DNA of 64,000 nt from Parelaphostrongylus tenuis. Taxonomy: Eukaryota; Nematoda; Chromadorea; Rhabditida; Metastrongylidae. Under the pieces are notes generated by a model, which saw only the letters and a program-made list of their open reading frames with translations, was not told the origin of the DNA and searched no databases. Location: positions 1 through 64,000 of the forward strand of contig JAHQIW010000275.1 in the NCBI GenBank assembly GCA_019055375.1, read 5' to 3'. This document shows positions 46,836 through 58,900 of this stretch, in pieces (position 1 is the first letter of the stretch; every line of letters starts with the position of its first letter). Both the position numbers and the translations under genes were made by a program.

Positions 46836-46974
46836 CAAAATCAATATCAATCAGGCTTTCTTCTCTAGTGGCATGAACAACGCTACCGGTTTCTCTGCAC
46901 ACTCCACCAAACACCCACTGCTGGGGAAGGAAACGGCCGACGTGGTTCTTGCGCCTTGAGAACAGGAGTAACAA
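46836..46974 (-). mobile_element. Inverted fragment of Merlin-type transposase
   Basis: The minus strand encodes FSRRKNHVGRFLPQQWVFGG and VCRETGSVVHATREE. The same region occurs again on the plus strand at about 47355-47425 (FSRRKNHVGRVLPQQW). A duplicated, inverted piece of the same transposase family, directly abutting the plus-strand copy. Confidence 0.75.
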
Positions 46975-46975
46975 G

Positions 46976-47780
46976 ATGCTGCTACTGGGTTTGATGGACA
47001 GAATCCGAGACGAAGAAACTGCCCTCGCTTTTCTGCAGGGCTATGGAGTGGTGGATAACTCGAGAATTTGCGCCAATGGTCACGAGATGAAGGCAAACTT
47101 CGGAGAGAATCCTCATTGGCCAGGGTGGGCACATTCTTTTAGAACTCTAACATGAAGTTCCGCGTGCCGGTCACCTTCCTCTAATTGTGGGCAAACGAGA
47201 AGCCTGTCGTTGAGTTCTGCCACACCTCACTGGGCATCGTCGCGCAGACTGTGGTCGAGTGGTCCAACTTCATGAGAGACATTTGCGCGGATAGCGCCAT
47301 CAAGCACGGAACGATCGTCGCCGGTGGCGAAGGGCTGACTGTGGGAACCTTGTTCTCTAGGCGCAAGAACCACGTCGGCCGTGTCCTTCCCCAGCAGTGG
47401 ATGTGGTGGAGTGTGCAGAGAAGCCGGAGAAGTGTTCTTGGAAAAGGTTCCTGATTGTTTGGCTTAGACACTTCTAAAGGTCATCAATGGCGGCATCGCC
47501 CCTGGAACGACCAACATATTGGACAGTTGGAGGGCGTACAATCTGATTCAGAACCAGAAGGACAAGGACTATGAGCAATTCCGCGTCAACCATCGTCACC
47601 ACTTCGTCGACGAAGAGACTGGTGTTAGTGTGGGACGAGCCGCACTCTTCTCGACACGAACCTGGCAGAATTTGCTTGGTGACGCATGGTCAAAAGTCGG
47701 GGTCGCTATCCATCCGAGGCACTTCTCAGTTTTCACAATGGATTCGAACCGTATATCTTTTTAGCGACACAGGAGGCTGA
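46976..47780 (+). mobile_element. Merlin-type (ISXO2-like) transposase relic
   Basis: Plus-strand pieces in changing frames: LGLMDRIRDEETALAFLQGY and SRICANGHEMK; NEKPVVEFCHTSLGIVAQTV; VEWSNFMRDICADSAIKHG; LTVGTLFSRRKNHVGRVLPQ; DSWRAYNLIQNQKDKDYEQF; VNHRHHFVDEETGV. The order fits the DDE domain of ISXO2-like transposases used by Merlin elements. The acidic residue usually just before LFSRRKNHVGR is missing (VGTLFS), and the frame is broken several times, so it is inactive. Confidence 0.85.
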
Positions 47781-50560
47781 TATTACCTTAATACTTGTAT
47801 ACCTCACTAATTATGCAGTTGCTTTTCAACTGTTTCTGGTCAAACAGGCAACACTTAATTGTTTCCTTGTCAACCCTTAAAAGCTTCTGCTAGGTGAGAT
47901 TTGCAGAAAGGTCAAATTTCCAGCGTTAATTTCCAACGATTACCAGCATATTTTGGTTTGTTATATCGTGCACAAGTGGTCAGTTTATGATTTTGCCTAA
48001 GTACTTGAATTATTCATAAGTGTCATATACTGAATTATTGATTTTCTTGAATTTGGCATGGTCTTGGCATAATTTTTTGCATCACTAGGGTTTCAAGCAA
48101 CTAACGTTGGATTGGTATTCAAGACCTCAATGAAGAGATACATCGGAAGCCGACTTTCCTTTAAGACTATTTTTCGGGGAAAAATTTTGTCAAGAAAACC
48201 TCACCATGATCCAAAAAGGCCTGCGCTGAGCCCTGCTGCTCCAACATGCCATTTAAGTGAACAGTTGTGGAGATCCAGAAGAAATGTTCCATTGCGAGGC
48301 AAACACCAATGAGACAAAATGTGAGAGGATCGTTTTAAAAAAATTCATATGACTTAGGATTCAGTATAGCTGAGCTTCTACTTTTTGGAAACTTTTCAAA
48401 TGCCTGATTCTACTGAACTATGTGTTTTTAAATATGATGTCCGATGCGCTTCTCTAGTACAAAGCGAAAAATGAAATCAAATTTCGTGCTATTCTTCGCT
48501 GAAAGTGAAATTTACATTGTAAAACTTTGAATCTTTGAAGGAACCATGTTTATTACGTATCGTGCATCACAGAATATTTCCCTTCCACTTTTAGCCATTT
48601 CAATTCCGTACCAAGCTATTCCAACGTTTTTACAAGTAGGTTTGAAAACATTTCGCTAGGAAATTGTTTGCCCGGTTACAACTATGCGATCTCCAAGGCA
48701 ACATGAAACCATCCCCTGGAAGTGTCGGAATCCTTTTCAGCATGATAGAGCTACGGTGAGGAGAAAACTATGCTCAACATTCACAAACCCTCTTCTGCTC
48801 TTGCCATAACTGCACTAATGGCCATTATTGTTATCGAAAGATTAGAAGGCAAGATTCATCTCACTGTCACTAAGATTGAACTACTAATGAGAATATTTTT
48901 AATTCTATTAATGCTTAAACAAATAGAGGTAAAAAAATAAAAGATTCCTCCTCCCCTTCCGTTGATGTTAACTGGTATAACTTCAGTCCATCAGTTGTCT
49001 AAATCAGGTACGTCAACATTTTTCAATGTCAACAAAAATAGCTGCCATTATGCTTTGAGTTTTGAAATTTTTATGGCCAGTTGAAGCTTGGCTAAATTTT
49101 TAGTGAAACGAGTAAATCGAATATATCTAAAAAGTTTTTAACACTTCCATTTTTTTTGGCTGACTGAAATTTCTTCCATTCACCTGCAAAATATACCTCT
49201 AACACTAACACGGTTGTAAATCTTTTCATAGTCTTCCTGTGCAACAAGCTTCTGCTTCTCCCCAACACCGCGTTTTTTTTCTTGAGAGCCAAAACATTGC
49301 ATTACCTTTTCTATTGGAACCTTGTATATGAGCGACTTATACTGATGATACATTAGCAAAAACGTGCAATTTGTTGGCAGTACAACTTCAGTTTCTCCTT
49401 TACTTCTTCTAGCGCAATGTTATTTTCATTCTGCTTATGAAACGTGTGATTACGTTTGATTATACTAATTGTTTAATCCCGCGCAAGCTTGAAAATAAGG
49501 TAGTTCGCATTTGAATAGTCACTCCGGGCTCTAGCGAGAGACGATCTTTTGTATGAATACATTTTTTACTAGGACATTGATAACCACTCAAGAGGCGGTG
49601 TGGTCCTCCATTCCATCTAGCAGTAAGCGATCTTCATAATTTGCGCCATTTATGGAATTCCTACAAATCATTAGCGAAGTGAAGGCTGCTTTCGTAACCG
49701 CCTCCTATTATCACCAAGGTTTTCTTTAAGCAACAGCGAACAAGTCCAGCGCAACCGCACCTTCTTCTTTGTGTGAACAATTAAACCATTGACAAGATCG
49801 TTGAAACCTCTTACGGAAAGCAGCAATGTGGTAGTTATCTGAAGAAACTTAGATTTCTATCGTAGTTTAAGGACACATTAGTGCTAGTCAATGTTAAAAT
49901 AGGCAAAATATATTATACGGCTACAAGGTAGAAAGCGCCAATGCTTACACTAAAACCCACAGCTCTGGTGGGTAAAACCAAATGGTTACAAAAAATCTTA
50001 TTTCGAAGTGTAACTAAACATTTTCATTCTTATTGACATTTGCAGATATTTCAATCATATCCATCTTCATTTACTGTGCCAACAACAATTTTCGTTCATA
50101 CACTATGACAGATAATAAAGTTTAAAAACTGATTACATTATTATTTTGTGGCCACTCAGTTAGAGTAATACGGCATACATCTATAATTTCAACATTTCCT
50201 TAATCCATTGATTACACAAAAGTCATTACAATGCTCGAATATTCGAAAAGAATGAATGTTTGGTGAAAATGATGCTGCACACTGCATATAATACCTCTGC
50301 ATCAGTGACCTACAAATATGACTCCACCGCTTTTTTTGCTGTAATAGTAGTAAGAATAAAGATACGCAAATCATGCTTTCTTTTGAAAATGCATTGAAAC
50401 GCTATTTATTTGAATGTTTTTATATACAAATATTTTATTTGATGGTTTTTGCAGGACTTCGAAGATGACGACTTTTGTGGCCGGAAAACGCCATTGAGAG
50501 AGCATTACTTTGCAGATTTACTAACCAAAAGAAATTTCAATTGCTTGATTTTATTATCGC
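47781..50560. other. No gene seen
   Basis: Almost 2.8 kb with no supported gene, RNA or repeat. AT-rich intergenic DNA. Confidence 0.45.
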
Positions 50561-50567
50561 ACAATTT

Positions 50568-50800
50568 CACATTTTTTTGCGAACATTTTGGTATACATTT
50601 CGCCTATACTTGTTTCAAGATGGAGCTGTCTTGGGAACAAATTCACTTGCTTTTCGTGCGCGAATGGAGCGAAGGGGCAGAATGCTAGTGAAGTGGCGCA
50701 CAAGATTGATAGAGCATGGAGCAAGCTCCATTTTGAAGCAAGAACAGGCAATGTGGATGCCAAAATGTTTGCAGCAAAATACGTAAGTGTAAGGTACTAA
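50568..50800 (+). mobile_element. Mariner transposase N-terminal relic within a palindrome
   Basis: ELSWEQIHLLFVREWSEGAE in one frame is continued after a frameshift by NASEVAHKIDRAWSK. This is the first helix-turn-helix of mariner transposases (usual pattern: R.LLFEFKKG..A.EAARNIN..FG). The flanks 50568-50628 and 50718-50790 are reverse complements (GAACATTTTGG with CCAAAATGTTTGC), so the coding piece sits in a foldback. Confidence 0.7.
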
Positions 50801-50929
50801 AGTCAAACAATTTCATTGCAAGAAGCACATTGGAAAGCCAAAACGGCATAAACTTTGCAATTTTGTTGCATGATAATGCTTAACTTCATTATGCAAAACC
50901 GATCGAAAGGTTTTAGGAGGTTTTACCTT

Positions 50930-51415
50930 ACCCGCCTTACTCTCCCGACATTATATCTTCAAACCACAACTTGAAATTGACTTGAACCCAGATCTTACTC
51001 CTTCCGTGAGCATGTGCTAAACCGTTGCACCAACAGCACTCGTTTTGCACTCCACTCTTTCTACGTTACAACGCATTATCTTTGCCAACCACTCTACATC
51101 ATTGGGTTTATTTCAACGTCATAGCACTGCAATAGGCGGTCAAATAAGATGATTTCCGGATAATTATTGAAACCCAATATCTGTCAACAAAAGTGGGCTC
51201 AATGTCGGTAATGACTGACCCGCCTTACCGTAGACGGTTGGCTGTTGACAGATAACGCGTTGCATAGAAAGAGCGGTGTGCAAAACGAGCAACGTGCAAT
51301 CGGTGTGGCGTGGTGCAACTGTTCAGCACATGCTCACGGAAGAAGTAAGATTTGGGCTCAAATCCCGGCTGATGCAAACGTTTTTGCACACCACTCTACA
51401 TCATTGGATATAAAA
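50930..51415. mobile_element. tRNA-like foldback repeat, third locus
   Basis: The left side carries a minus-strand tRNA-like copy (CTTGAACCCAGATCTTACTC, CACCAACAGCACTCG) and the right side a plus-strand copy (GCTCAAATCCCGGCTGATGC, GTTTTTGCACACCACTCTAC). GTTGGCTGTTGACAGATAAC and CGTCATAGCACTGCAATAGG match the arms at 15.8-16.2 kb. More diverged than that copy. Confidence 0.7.
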
Positions 51416-51904
51416 AACATGCAAATAAACAATTTTTTATCGTACTTTCGAACAAGAAAAGACGGCTCTTTTACGTTTGGTTGCACAGATTTGTCAAGCG
51501 AATTTCCTACGCTGGACAAGAAGTTTTCTTTAAAAGTGTTAATAATCATTCGAAAGCTTGAATCTCGAGCAAGCACTGAGATTGACTGGTTTTTTAAGAT
51601 CCTTTTAGCGCTGAAAAATTGAAATTTAACATCGGCTGCGTAATTCATTTGTTACTTTGCTGAAAATACGAAAAGCACATGAACGGTTAGAGAAAATCTT
51701 CTTAGTATCTAAGTATGTCAACGAGCAATAATTCTATTTAAATACACCTACCATAGGCGTCATCGATCGATGTTCGCGCCCACCCGCTCTCTGCCCTCAA
51801 CCCCACCTCCCGTGACTTGCTCAAAGAACACTTGTTTCTCGTATATAAATTGATCGTATTTTCCTACCAAAAAGACCTGTATGTCTTTATTTTTACAATA
51901 TTTT
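51416..51904. repeat. Diverged units of common repeats
   Basis: 51520-51640 contains TGTTAATAATCATTCGAAAG and CTTGAATCTCGAGCAAG, a unit of the ~130-bp family. 51760-51900 resembles the 7935-8150 repeat (TTGCTCAAAGAACAC, CTCGTATA). No gene. Confidence 0.5.
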
Positions 51905-52195
51905 AGCACTTTGGCACTTTATTCAATCCGTCACCGCCGTGTTTTTTTTTCACTGTGCATATCCCAGCACTTCTCGCACTGAGTTCGTTTTTTGTCTTCT
52001 TCTTGGTTGGCGTAGAATACTGGCTAAATAACTCTCCTTGCAATCTAAAGGATAGCCTTGCTGTGACGTACCATAGAACGTTGTTGTTGGCTGCCGGAGA
52101 GGTGGGGGAAAGGGGGGGGGGGGGGGGGGAGCGTGGGGCTCGGCCCACGGGTGCCGTGACGAGCATCACAACCACTAGGCCATGGCGCCCTTTTG
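51905..52195 (-). repeat. tRNA-derived dispersed repeat (copy 2) with G18 run
   Basis: Same family as 1560-1810. On the minus strand it begins GGGCGCCATGGCCTAGTGGT, a box-A-like start, and continues through GCTCGTCACGGCACCCG. An uninterrupted run of 18 G lies at 52112-52129 on the plus strand, next to a shorter GGGGG. Confidence 0.65.
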
Positions 52196-55100
52196 CAGGT
52201 GCAGGATTTTTTTTACTTTTATCACAGCAAGAAAATACGGCAGAGCCTTTTTTGCACCTAATGATAATTTTTCAGTCATCAGTGTACATGGCGCTGGAAC
52301 TTTCATAGAATTGTAGGATGGGCTTTGTTCTGTCGTTGACTGAGTACCGACTTTTATTGCTATGTGCTTTTACAATGAGTGTTCTTAGCAAGAAATGATA
52401 GTCAGTTTCAGGAAAATACAATTTCTTCGAAGACATACTTCTCGAATTGACGATTGAGGAACTCTGAACGGCTTCATGCTTAAATCCCTTAATATAAGTT
52501 TCTCTCTGAAAGTCGTACAGTGCTGGAATTGTGTTGTCGAAATAAACTTTTAGACCACCTACGAAAGAAATCTAAAATAATTGGGAATGCCTTGCTTTTC
52601 CTAAAACGTGTTCTTCGCATCAAAAATTAGGATTTCTAGGACCACTTAGTGAAAAATGAAAAATACGCTAACAGAACTCCCTCCAGCAAGAACTCCTCAA
52701 TCTTTTAAGAACATAGAAAACATAGAAGGCGTAACAATGAAGTTTTTCAGAATTGAGTTTTACTATATAGTATCACGAAGTTCGCTGTGAGTATTGAAGA
52801 AAGGAATAAGTATTCCACAGGCAAAACGTAATCTTCTTATCTCTGCTAGAACATAGTGTCGGAGCTTTTTAGAAACCAGACTCTGTATGGAAAGCAGCAT
52901 TTCTCAAGCTATCGAATGACTACAGTGAACTCAATCTGAATAGGAAATAAATGCTGCATAACAGTTAGAAATATTTTAATTTTGGAAGTATGTGGCTTTT
53001 CTCTACGCAACATAGAAGGCTTTGTGATACACAAGCGCTCTTCTTACTCAAAACCATTTTATGAAAGTCTACTTCTGAACATGACATCGTTTTACCACGA
53101 TAATTTTTTCCAAAATTCCAATTTCTTGAGCAATTTCCCATATTCCCATTGCAGCTTGTGATTCTACAAACTTTCCGCCACAGGGGCAGCGCGCAGCATG
53201 GCTTAATCCAGACCGTATCCTTTTCAAGGGTTGAACGAGTGCAGTTTGTTCATAATCTAGTAACGTCAAGATAATTTTTGTCTTTTCTGTGAAAAGTATC
53301 CAGCATTCACTGAATTAGAATCATTTTTCTTTCTTAATTACCAACCTTTCCAAGGTCATCCTTGATCCCGTATGGCCGTCCGGTAGTTCAGGTATAGCAA
53401 CTCATACACATTCGTTGCTATTTTCTTTATACTTTACTTATATCAGTGACGTCACAACACAACAGACGGTTTAGGCAAGTTTAAAGGACGGAGGGCGAGC
53501 ACGACAATGGGGTCTTGCACGGAGAATGATATGATGAATTTGATGCGCTGGCAATGGGCAGCGATACGCAGCTAACGGCAGGCAAGCGAATTTTAGACCA
53601 GTCCACTGCGCCAATGCATCATTGCATCATTGTTTCTCTCACGCATATCTTCGTCGTTCCTTTCCATATTTTCCTTGTTGCCTATCTGTTACTAATTTAA
53701 TGTTGTTCACGACCTAATGTGGCCGTAAGACAGAACATCGTTTTGTTGACGATATCGACCCACATCATATTGGACGCAGGATTGTTTGCCACATTTAGCT
53801 AATGATTATCGATTACTTGATGCTTCAATGACGACTGTAATTACAAACTTGTACCATGTAGGCGAGCAGTATAGTGAGGGTCATGATCCACTCACCCCGA
53901 AAAGCAGGTATCAGGCTGTTGAAATCGGTCTTGATCAAACTATGCTGACACTAATATGACTTGTATAATATGCGCAAACCTTCAGCCTTGCATACCACTC
54001 CGGGCTTTCGTTTTTCCGAGACGACCGTGGTATCTCTCCAGGTCCCCGTCTCCTGGTCGCTGTTTGCAATCATTCTACTTATGAGCAACACTTCTCATGA
54101 ATTTAGTCGTTGCTTTACGACCTCCGCTCTCATAAGTACACATGTCGTCATGTCACTGCTGTGGGACTGAGTAAGGATCGATAGGATCTTGATAGTTATC
54201 GATCAATTGCAGTAATACGTAATCTACCGTCGATCCGATACTGTGTATTGTTGATGGGTACTGATGTATAATTATGTGATTATTGTTTCTTATAAATTGT
54301 TTTCTCGTGCTATAAATATGAATAATCCGCATGACAGGCACTCTATTCCACACTTCCACACCGAACACATCAACAACTGAACCGAACATTCAATACTCGA
54401 GTCACTACAAATTTGGGCATTGACCTTCTCCACTGAACTACACTTGCTACACTAGGCCGAATTTCATTTATTACAGAGAAACTAGCTTTTTAACAATAGA
54501 CAACCTTATTCGACAATTTGAAGCACTGATGGTATGTGAACGTGAAAGGATTGCAGATAATAGTCTGCTTCACCACTTTGCAGCGTTATTATGTGGTATG
54601 TTCAATGCTGCATGCTATATGCTACTGAAGCCGTTATACAAACAATGCTGTGATTTTGAAAATGTTTTCACAACTAACGGTGTAAATCTCTCGACATTTT
54701 TTCGTATCCGAGCACTCTATGGGACAACTATGATTCACTGTAGAAACAGGGGATTGGATGGTAGGCTATTCTCACTCATTTCCTGGTCAGTGAACTAGTT
54801 CGGGAATCGGCTTTTGTGTATCACTAGGTACAGAACAGAACATCTCCTGACCAGCATCTAAAGCAACATCTGTGATCGACCGGCTGTCGATAGACTATAA
54901 AAGAAAGCATTTCAAACATGCGCACTGAAGTCAATATGTATGGTCAGTAGTGTGTTCTGACGTACAGGTCGAAATTCGCATGCTCACCAAAGGGCTGAAA
55001 CCATTCTCAAAGATTGTGCATAGCACGTTCATTGCATTTTGTCGTTTCAAAACTATCAAACGTGCCCAAATCAGAAGAATTTAGCGATGATGAAAAGTTC

Positions 55101-56589
55101 TAATCTGACATAGCAAATTCATATCCTCTTGCCAAAGAACAGCAATAGATTCTGTGTTCTTTCTTCCGTAGACTGCAGCGAGGATCCATAAACTCTTTGC
55201 AAACGTTGAACTTGAAGAAGGAAACATGCATATGTAGCTTATAACTTCTTTTAGTCAAGCTGTTGAGGAATGTCGTCTGGTAATAATCGCAAAGTTGAGA
55301 AAAACTTTATAGATACGGAGTTTGGCTGATTCGAGACTATGCATTCCAGCAGGCTTAGTGATACGCAAAACTCTAAATTTCATACGGAAGTTGAATTCAC
55401 GTTTCACCCATAACAGGAGGTTTGCTACAATTGCTCCATTAAGGCCGAACCCTCTGTTACCATACTTGTTAGCGATGTAAAATATCGAAACTGTCAGCAA
55501 CCACTCGTCAACAGAGTCCTACAGAACATATATCGGCATTCAACCTAATTAAGCTCACAACTTCTTATGATTGGGAACCTCAATCAATTTTTATATGGCT
55601 TTGCATCCTTGGATATACAGTTTTAAAAAATTTTTTTCAAGTGGGTACTTGTTCGTTACCACCAATCAATTTGAGTCCTTCGAAAAGAACGCTTTTCTAA
55701 TTCGTTTCAGACTTCCTTCGATTATTTGATAGCTTTAAGTTAGGCAAGTAACTGTGCTTGCTTCCTGTAAAAGCGTTTATAGTGCGCGAGAGCAGCCATA
55801 GACTTTCACTAACCATTCGATAGCCTGATCTCAGTGATTTCGAGACTGCACATGGCTTAAGAAAAGTCCTTTCTATTGTTTTGAAGCAGCTGAAAGGTAA
55901 GTTCCTTCTCTCATCGTGCATAACCCCACTTCTTTCGAGTCGTGTTGTGCGCAGTAAGGCTTAAAGCCACCTCGAAACCGCACACTTTTCGTTATTTATC
56001 CTATACTTTTCCGCTTTGTATAGATTTCAAGGTTTTCCAGATCAGAAATGTAGGAAAAGATTTTGCTCTATCATTCTGTGGTCTTCAGTTTCTATTTTCA
56101 TAGAAATTATGGAAGAGTAAGGAGATTATAGCGAGATCTATTAGGCATAAGATTCCGAGTTGATTATTGTCATTTGGAGAAGAGTTGAGATAAACAGTGA
56201 TGCGATCAATCCGGATAAATAGGTTATAGTCGGAAAAAGAATATAATGAATAGGAAATACAAAGCATGTTATGAGACAGACGCAATAACATCAATTTCAA
56301 AACTGAAATGAACATTACAATACTTGTTGAGATGTTATGGTTGTACGTTTCAATAAAATTACTACATGGCTGAGAAGGCAAGGTAAAAATTGTGGTGATA
56401 CGGTGAATAGCACTTAACGATGAGATCCCCGAGAAAGAAGATAGTGGATTATAAGTCCGTCAGGATTCTAAGTTCTACTCGTATCGCAGCATTCTTCTTG
56501 TTGTGGTTCACATTGTGACTTGAGATAAAATGAATAGCCATTGAGTAAACGTCGCAAAGTATTGACTTCTTATAGCATTTTAGGTAATA
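52196..56589. other. No gene; a few repeat units
   Basis: More than 4 kb without a supported gene. Diverged copies of the ~130-bp repeat occur near 52890-52990 and 55700-55920. The open frames at 54529-54798 and 56085-56381 match nothing I know. Confidence 0.45.
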
Positions 56590-56880
56590 TTCGGTTATGA
56601 GGGGCAAATGAAAAACCGATCTCATTCACTGGAGGGGAACTTTTCATAGGACATATCAAAGTTAGTAACCGTTCGAAAGCTGAGACTTCAGGCCATAGTC
56701 CCACGTCGCCGGATTTTGATAAAACCTTTTTTATGTTGCTAGAGGAAGACATTCCCTGTGTTGCAGACGCGCATATTTCTACCCTGACAGAGCTCTTTCT
56801 TTGGACTATTAGTAATCATTCGACAGCGTAATCGCTTTTGACTTCAACGTTGTGCTTATATCCTAAAAAAAAACCGTTTC
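56590..56880 (+). repeat. Single arm of the foldback family next to hammerhead copy 2
   Basis: GGTTATGAGGGGCAAATG, AAACCGATCTCATTCACTGG, TTGCAGACGCGCATATTTCT and GACAGAGCTCTTTCTTTGGA match the elements at 39171-39440 and 16400-17150. Only one arm is visible. It ends about 20 bp before the hammerhead repeat. Confidence 0.65.
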
Positions 56881-56902
56881 AGTGCAAGTGAGTAGGTAAA
56901 AA

Positions 56903-57023
56903 AATCGAAACACGACGGGTTTTGTCCGACTGACGAGTTTGTAAGGACGAAACACGTGTATCAAGCTCTACAAGAGCCCTTACCAGACCACATGACAAGT
57001 TGGGTCAAATAATAATGAAAGGA
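56903..57023 (+). repeat. Hammerhead-bearing repeat unit, copy 2
   Basis: Aligned with 5186-5306 from ATCGA to AATGAAAGGA. Differences are mostly C-to-T or G-to-A, as expected from decay of CpG-like positions. Same strand as copy 1, about 51.7 kb away. Confidence 0.85.
56918..56978 (+). ncRNA. Type I hammerhead ribozyme, copy 2 (decayed stem I)
   Basis: Parts: GGTTTT 56918-56923 and GTCCGA 56924-56929; core CTGACGA 56930-56936; stem II GTTT 56937-56940 with GGAC 56945-56948, capped by GTAA; core GAAA 56949-56952; stem III C-G plus A-U around ACGT; GTA 56958-56960 as cleavage triplet; TCAAGC 56961-56966; bulge TCTACA; AGAGCC 56973-56978. Stem II pairs fully here, and stem III has both pairs. 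Stem I has two A-C mismatches (TCAAGC against GTCCGA) where copy 1 has G-C pairs. Probably an inactivated relative of copy 1. Confidence 0.75.
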
Positions 57024-57304
57024 TCTGTCCAGTTTTAGGAGAAGACTTTTCATTACGTTGCAGCAGTGAAATCAAAATTATGTTTCACACTCAATTTTTA
57101 TATTTTCTCGGCTGAGGCTTAGACATGGCTCTTCGGTATAGTTATATCGGTTACTAGTTATCCCAAATCTTGAGAATTTTGATAATATAATTTTTTTTGA
57201 AAGGTTATCAGAACGCTGTGAGAGCAAAAAGAAGACCACAATTCATGCCTGAAATGCTACTTCGCCGCTTGGATATCATAGATGGTTTATTATTAATTAT
57301 AGGA

Positions 57305-57540
57305 AAGAGCGCATGTGGCGCAGTGGTTAAAGGTGCTCTGCGTTGCACACGAGGTCAATGGTTCGATCTTGCGCTCATGGCTCACCAAGCCATCCATCCC
57401 TTCGGGGTCGGTAAATTGCTACCAAACAGATCTCAGACTTGTCTGGGAGGATAAGCAGCACTGGCTCGGTTCAGCGGGAGGGCAGCGCGAGTCATTGTGA
57501 AGGCCAGATATGCATTCAATCACCTCAAACGAAGATAAAA
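57305..57540 (+). repeat. tRNA-derived SINE
   Basis: GCGCATGTGGCGCAGTGGTT, then AAAGGTGCTCTGCG and CAATGGTTCGATCTTGCGCT give box A and box B. The body follows with CACCAAGCCATCC, GTCGGTAAATTGCTACCA and CTTGTCTGGGAGGATAAG. The body matches 39650-39835. No open frame of note. Confidence 0.75.
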
Positions 57541-57959
57541 ATTGAAGTCGAATGCATCCTCAAGGATTGATCAAAGCCGAGAGCTTTATCCTTTAACCTT
57601 TATATAGGTAGAATCTATATGTCAGAGGTATCTTATCGCTACTCAAGAAATGGAAAATCACGAGTGAACCTTTCACAAAGGCTTTTTGGCATAAAGAGTG
57701 ATTACTTCTCATGAAATACTTCTTGTTTCAGCGGTAGAACCATGTAAGCAGAGAAAAACAGTCTCAACCCCTATTATGCATTTCTATCGTCTGCCTTGCG
57801 AGAACCACAGCTTGAAAAACACATCTTTTACAACTAGACATTTGTAATAAAGGTTTATGTGGAGGCAATACTATTATATAGCCCGAGTAAATGGAACAGC
57901 GCGCGTTCATCATTGCTTATGACATGGTGTTTCCCCATCACCACCCATATTCAGAGAGA

Positions 57960-58900
57960 AACGTATTTCCCGCTCTCTGCAGACATTTCAGTAATCATTC
58001 GACAGTTCAAATCTCGAAAATTCAAAAGGTGTATTTCATTTTTTGAAAGGTCTTCATATTACGCTATAGCAGTAAAAAGAAAATGTTATCTAATACTCAA
58101 TCATCCTTCAATGAGCAAAGCTTCCCCTCAAAGTTCCAGCAATTTTTTGATAGCACAGATCTCTGCAAATTTAATAGTGTTTTTCGTTTTCCAAAAAATC
58201 TCTTCATGCGCTACAACACTGAAATCAAAAATGAATTTCACATGCGGCGCGTGTGCCTTCCATCGGTATGTGGATGGGCATTGCAGCATTGACATCAAGC
58301 CTCAGCGCTCAATAACCAGTCGGCAGCTGAAATCTCGAAAATGTCAATGGTGTGCTTGTCTTTTAGAGAAAGTTTCTTTGCTAGCTTTAGCAACAAGGAT
58401 AAAACTCTATTGCACATTTGAGTATTTTCAGCTAGACATGCCTTTTTCTCAGACTTTCACACCCAATCTATAGGACAGATCTTAGCAATCTTAAGGATTT
58501 TCTTAGTTTTTGAGAGAAACTTCGTAGTGCACAGTTATGAGTAAAAAAATATTGGGTTTTACACTCGGCGCGCACCGCACTCCACGTGTAAATTGCGCTG
58601 CGCGATCGACGGAGCCGAATATGAAATTCAATAATCTCTTAGCTGTAGCAGCGCACTAAAACGTTTTTCTCGGAAACAAAGATTATCGTTGAGATCGTTG
58701 AGATGTGAGCTATCGATTGCTCATTGAAAGTCTGATTGAAAACTACTGCCCAGTGAAGGCTGCGTGTGGAAGAAAATTTCACTTTACTTTTACAGCACTA
58801 TATAAAAGCCATTTGAAAAATAAGATAAACTCCTCAGGTTTTGGATATTCAAGCTGTCGAATAATAACTAAAATCTCAAAAAGGAATAAAAATACCCTGT
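57960..58900 (+). repeat. Degenerate tandem array of the common ~130-150-bp repeat
   Basis: Successive units begin near 57985 (TCAGTAATCATTCGACAGTT), 58125, 58305, 58440 and 58840. Each carries, in order, a GATAG or GACAG-like start, TCTCGAAAAT, a TTTT..GAAA block, GCGCT or its decay product, and TTTCAC with GGCGCG. The 204-codon open frame across 57859-58473 is a by-product: its repeated KSRKFKRCISFFERS and KSRKCQWCACLLEK pieces come from neighbouring units. Confidence 0.65.

Noticed and set aside
57859..58473. A 204-codon plus-strand open frame, the longest in the window
   Set aside because: It spans several units of a degenerate tandem repeat, and its internal peptide similarity comes from that repeat. 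No known domain and no splice partner.
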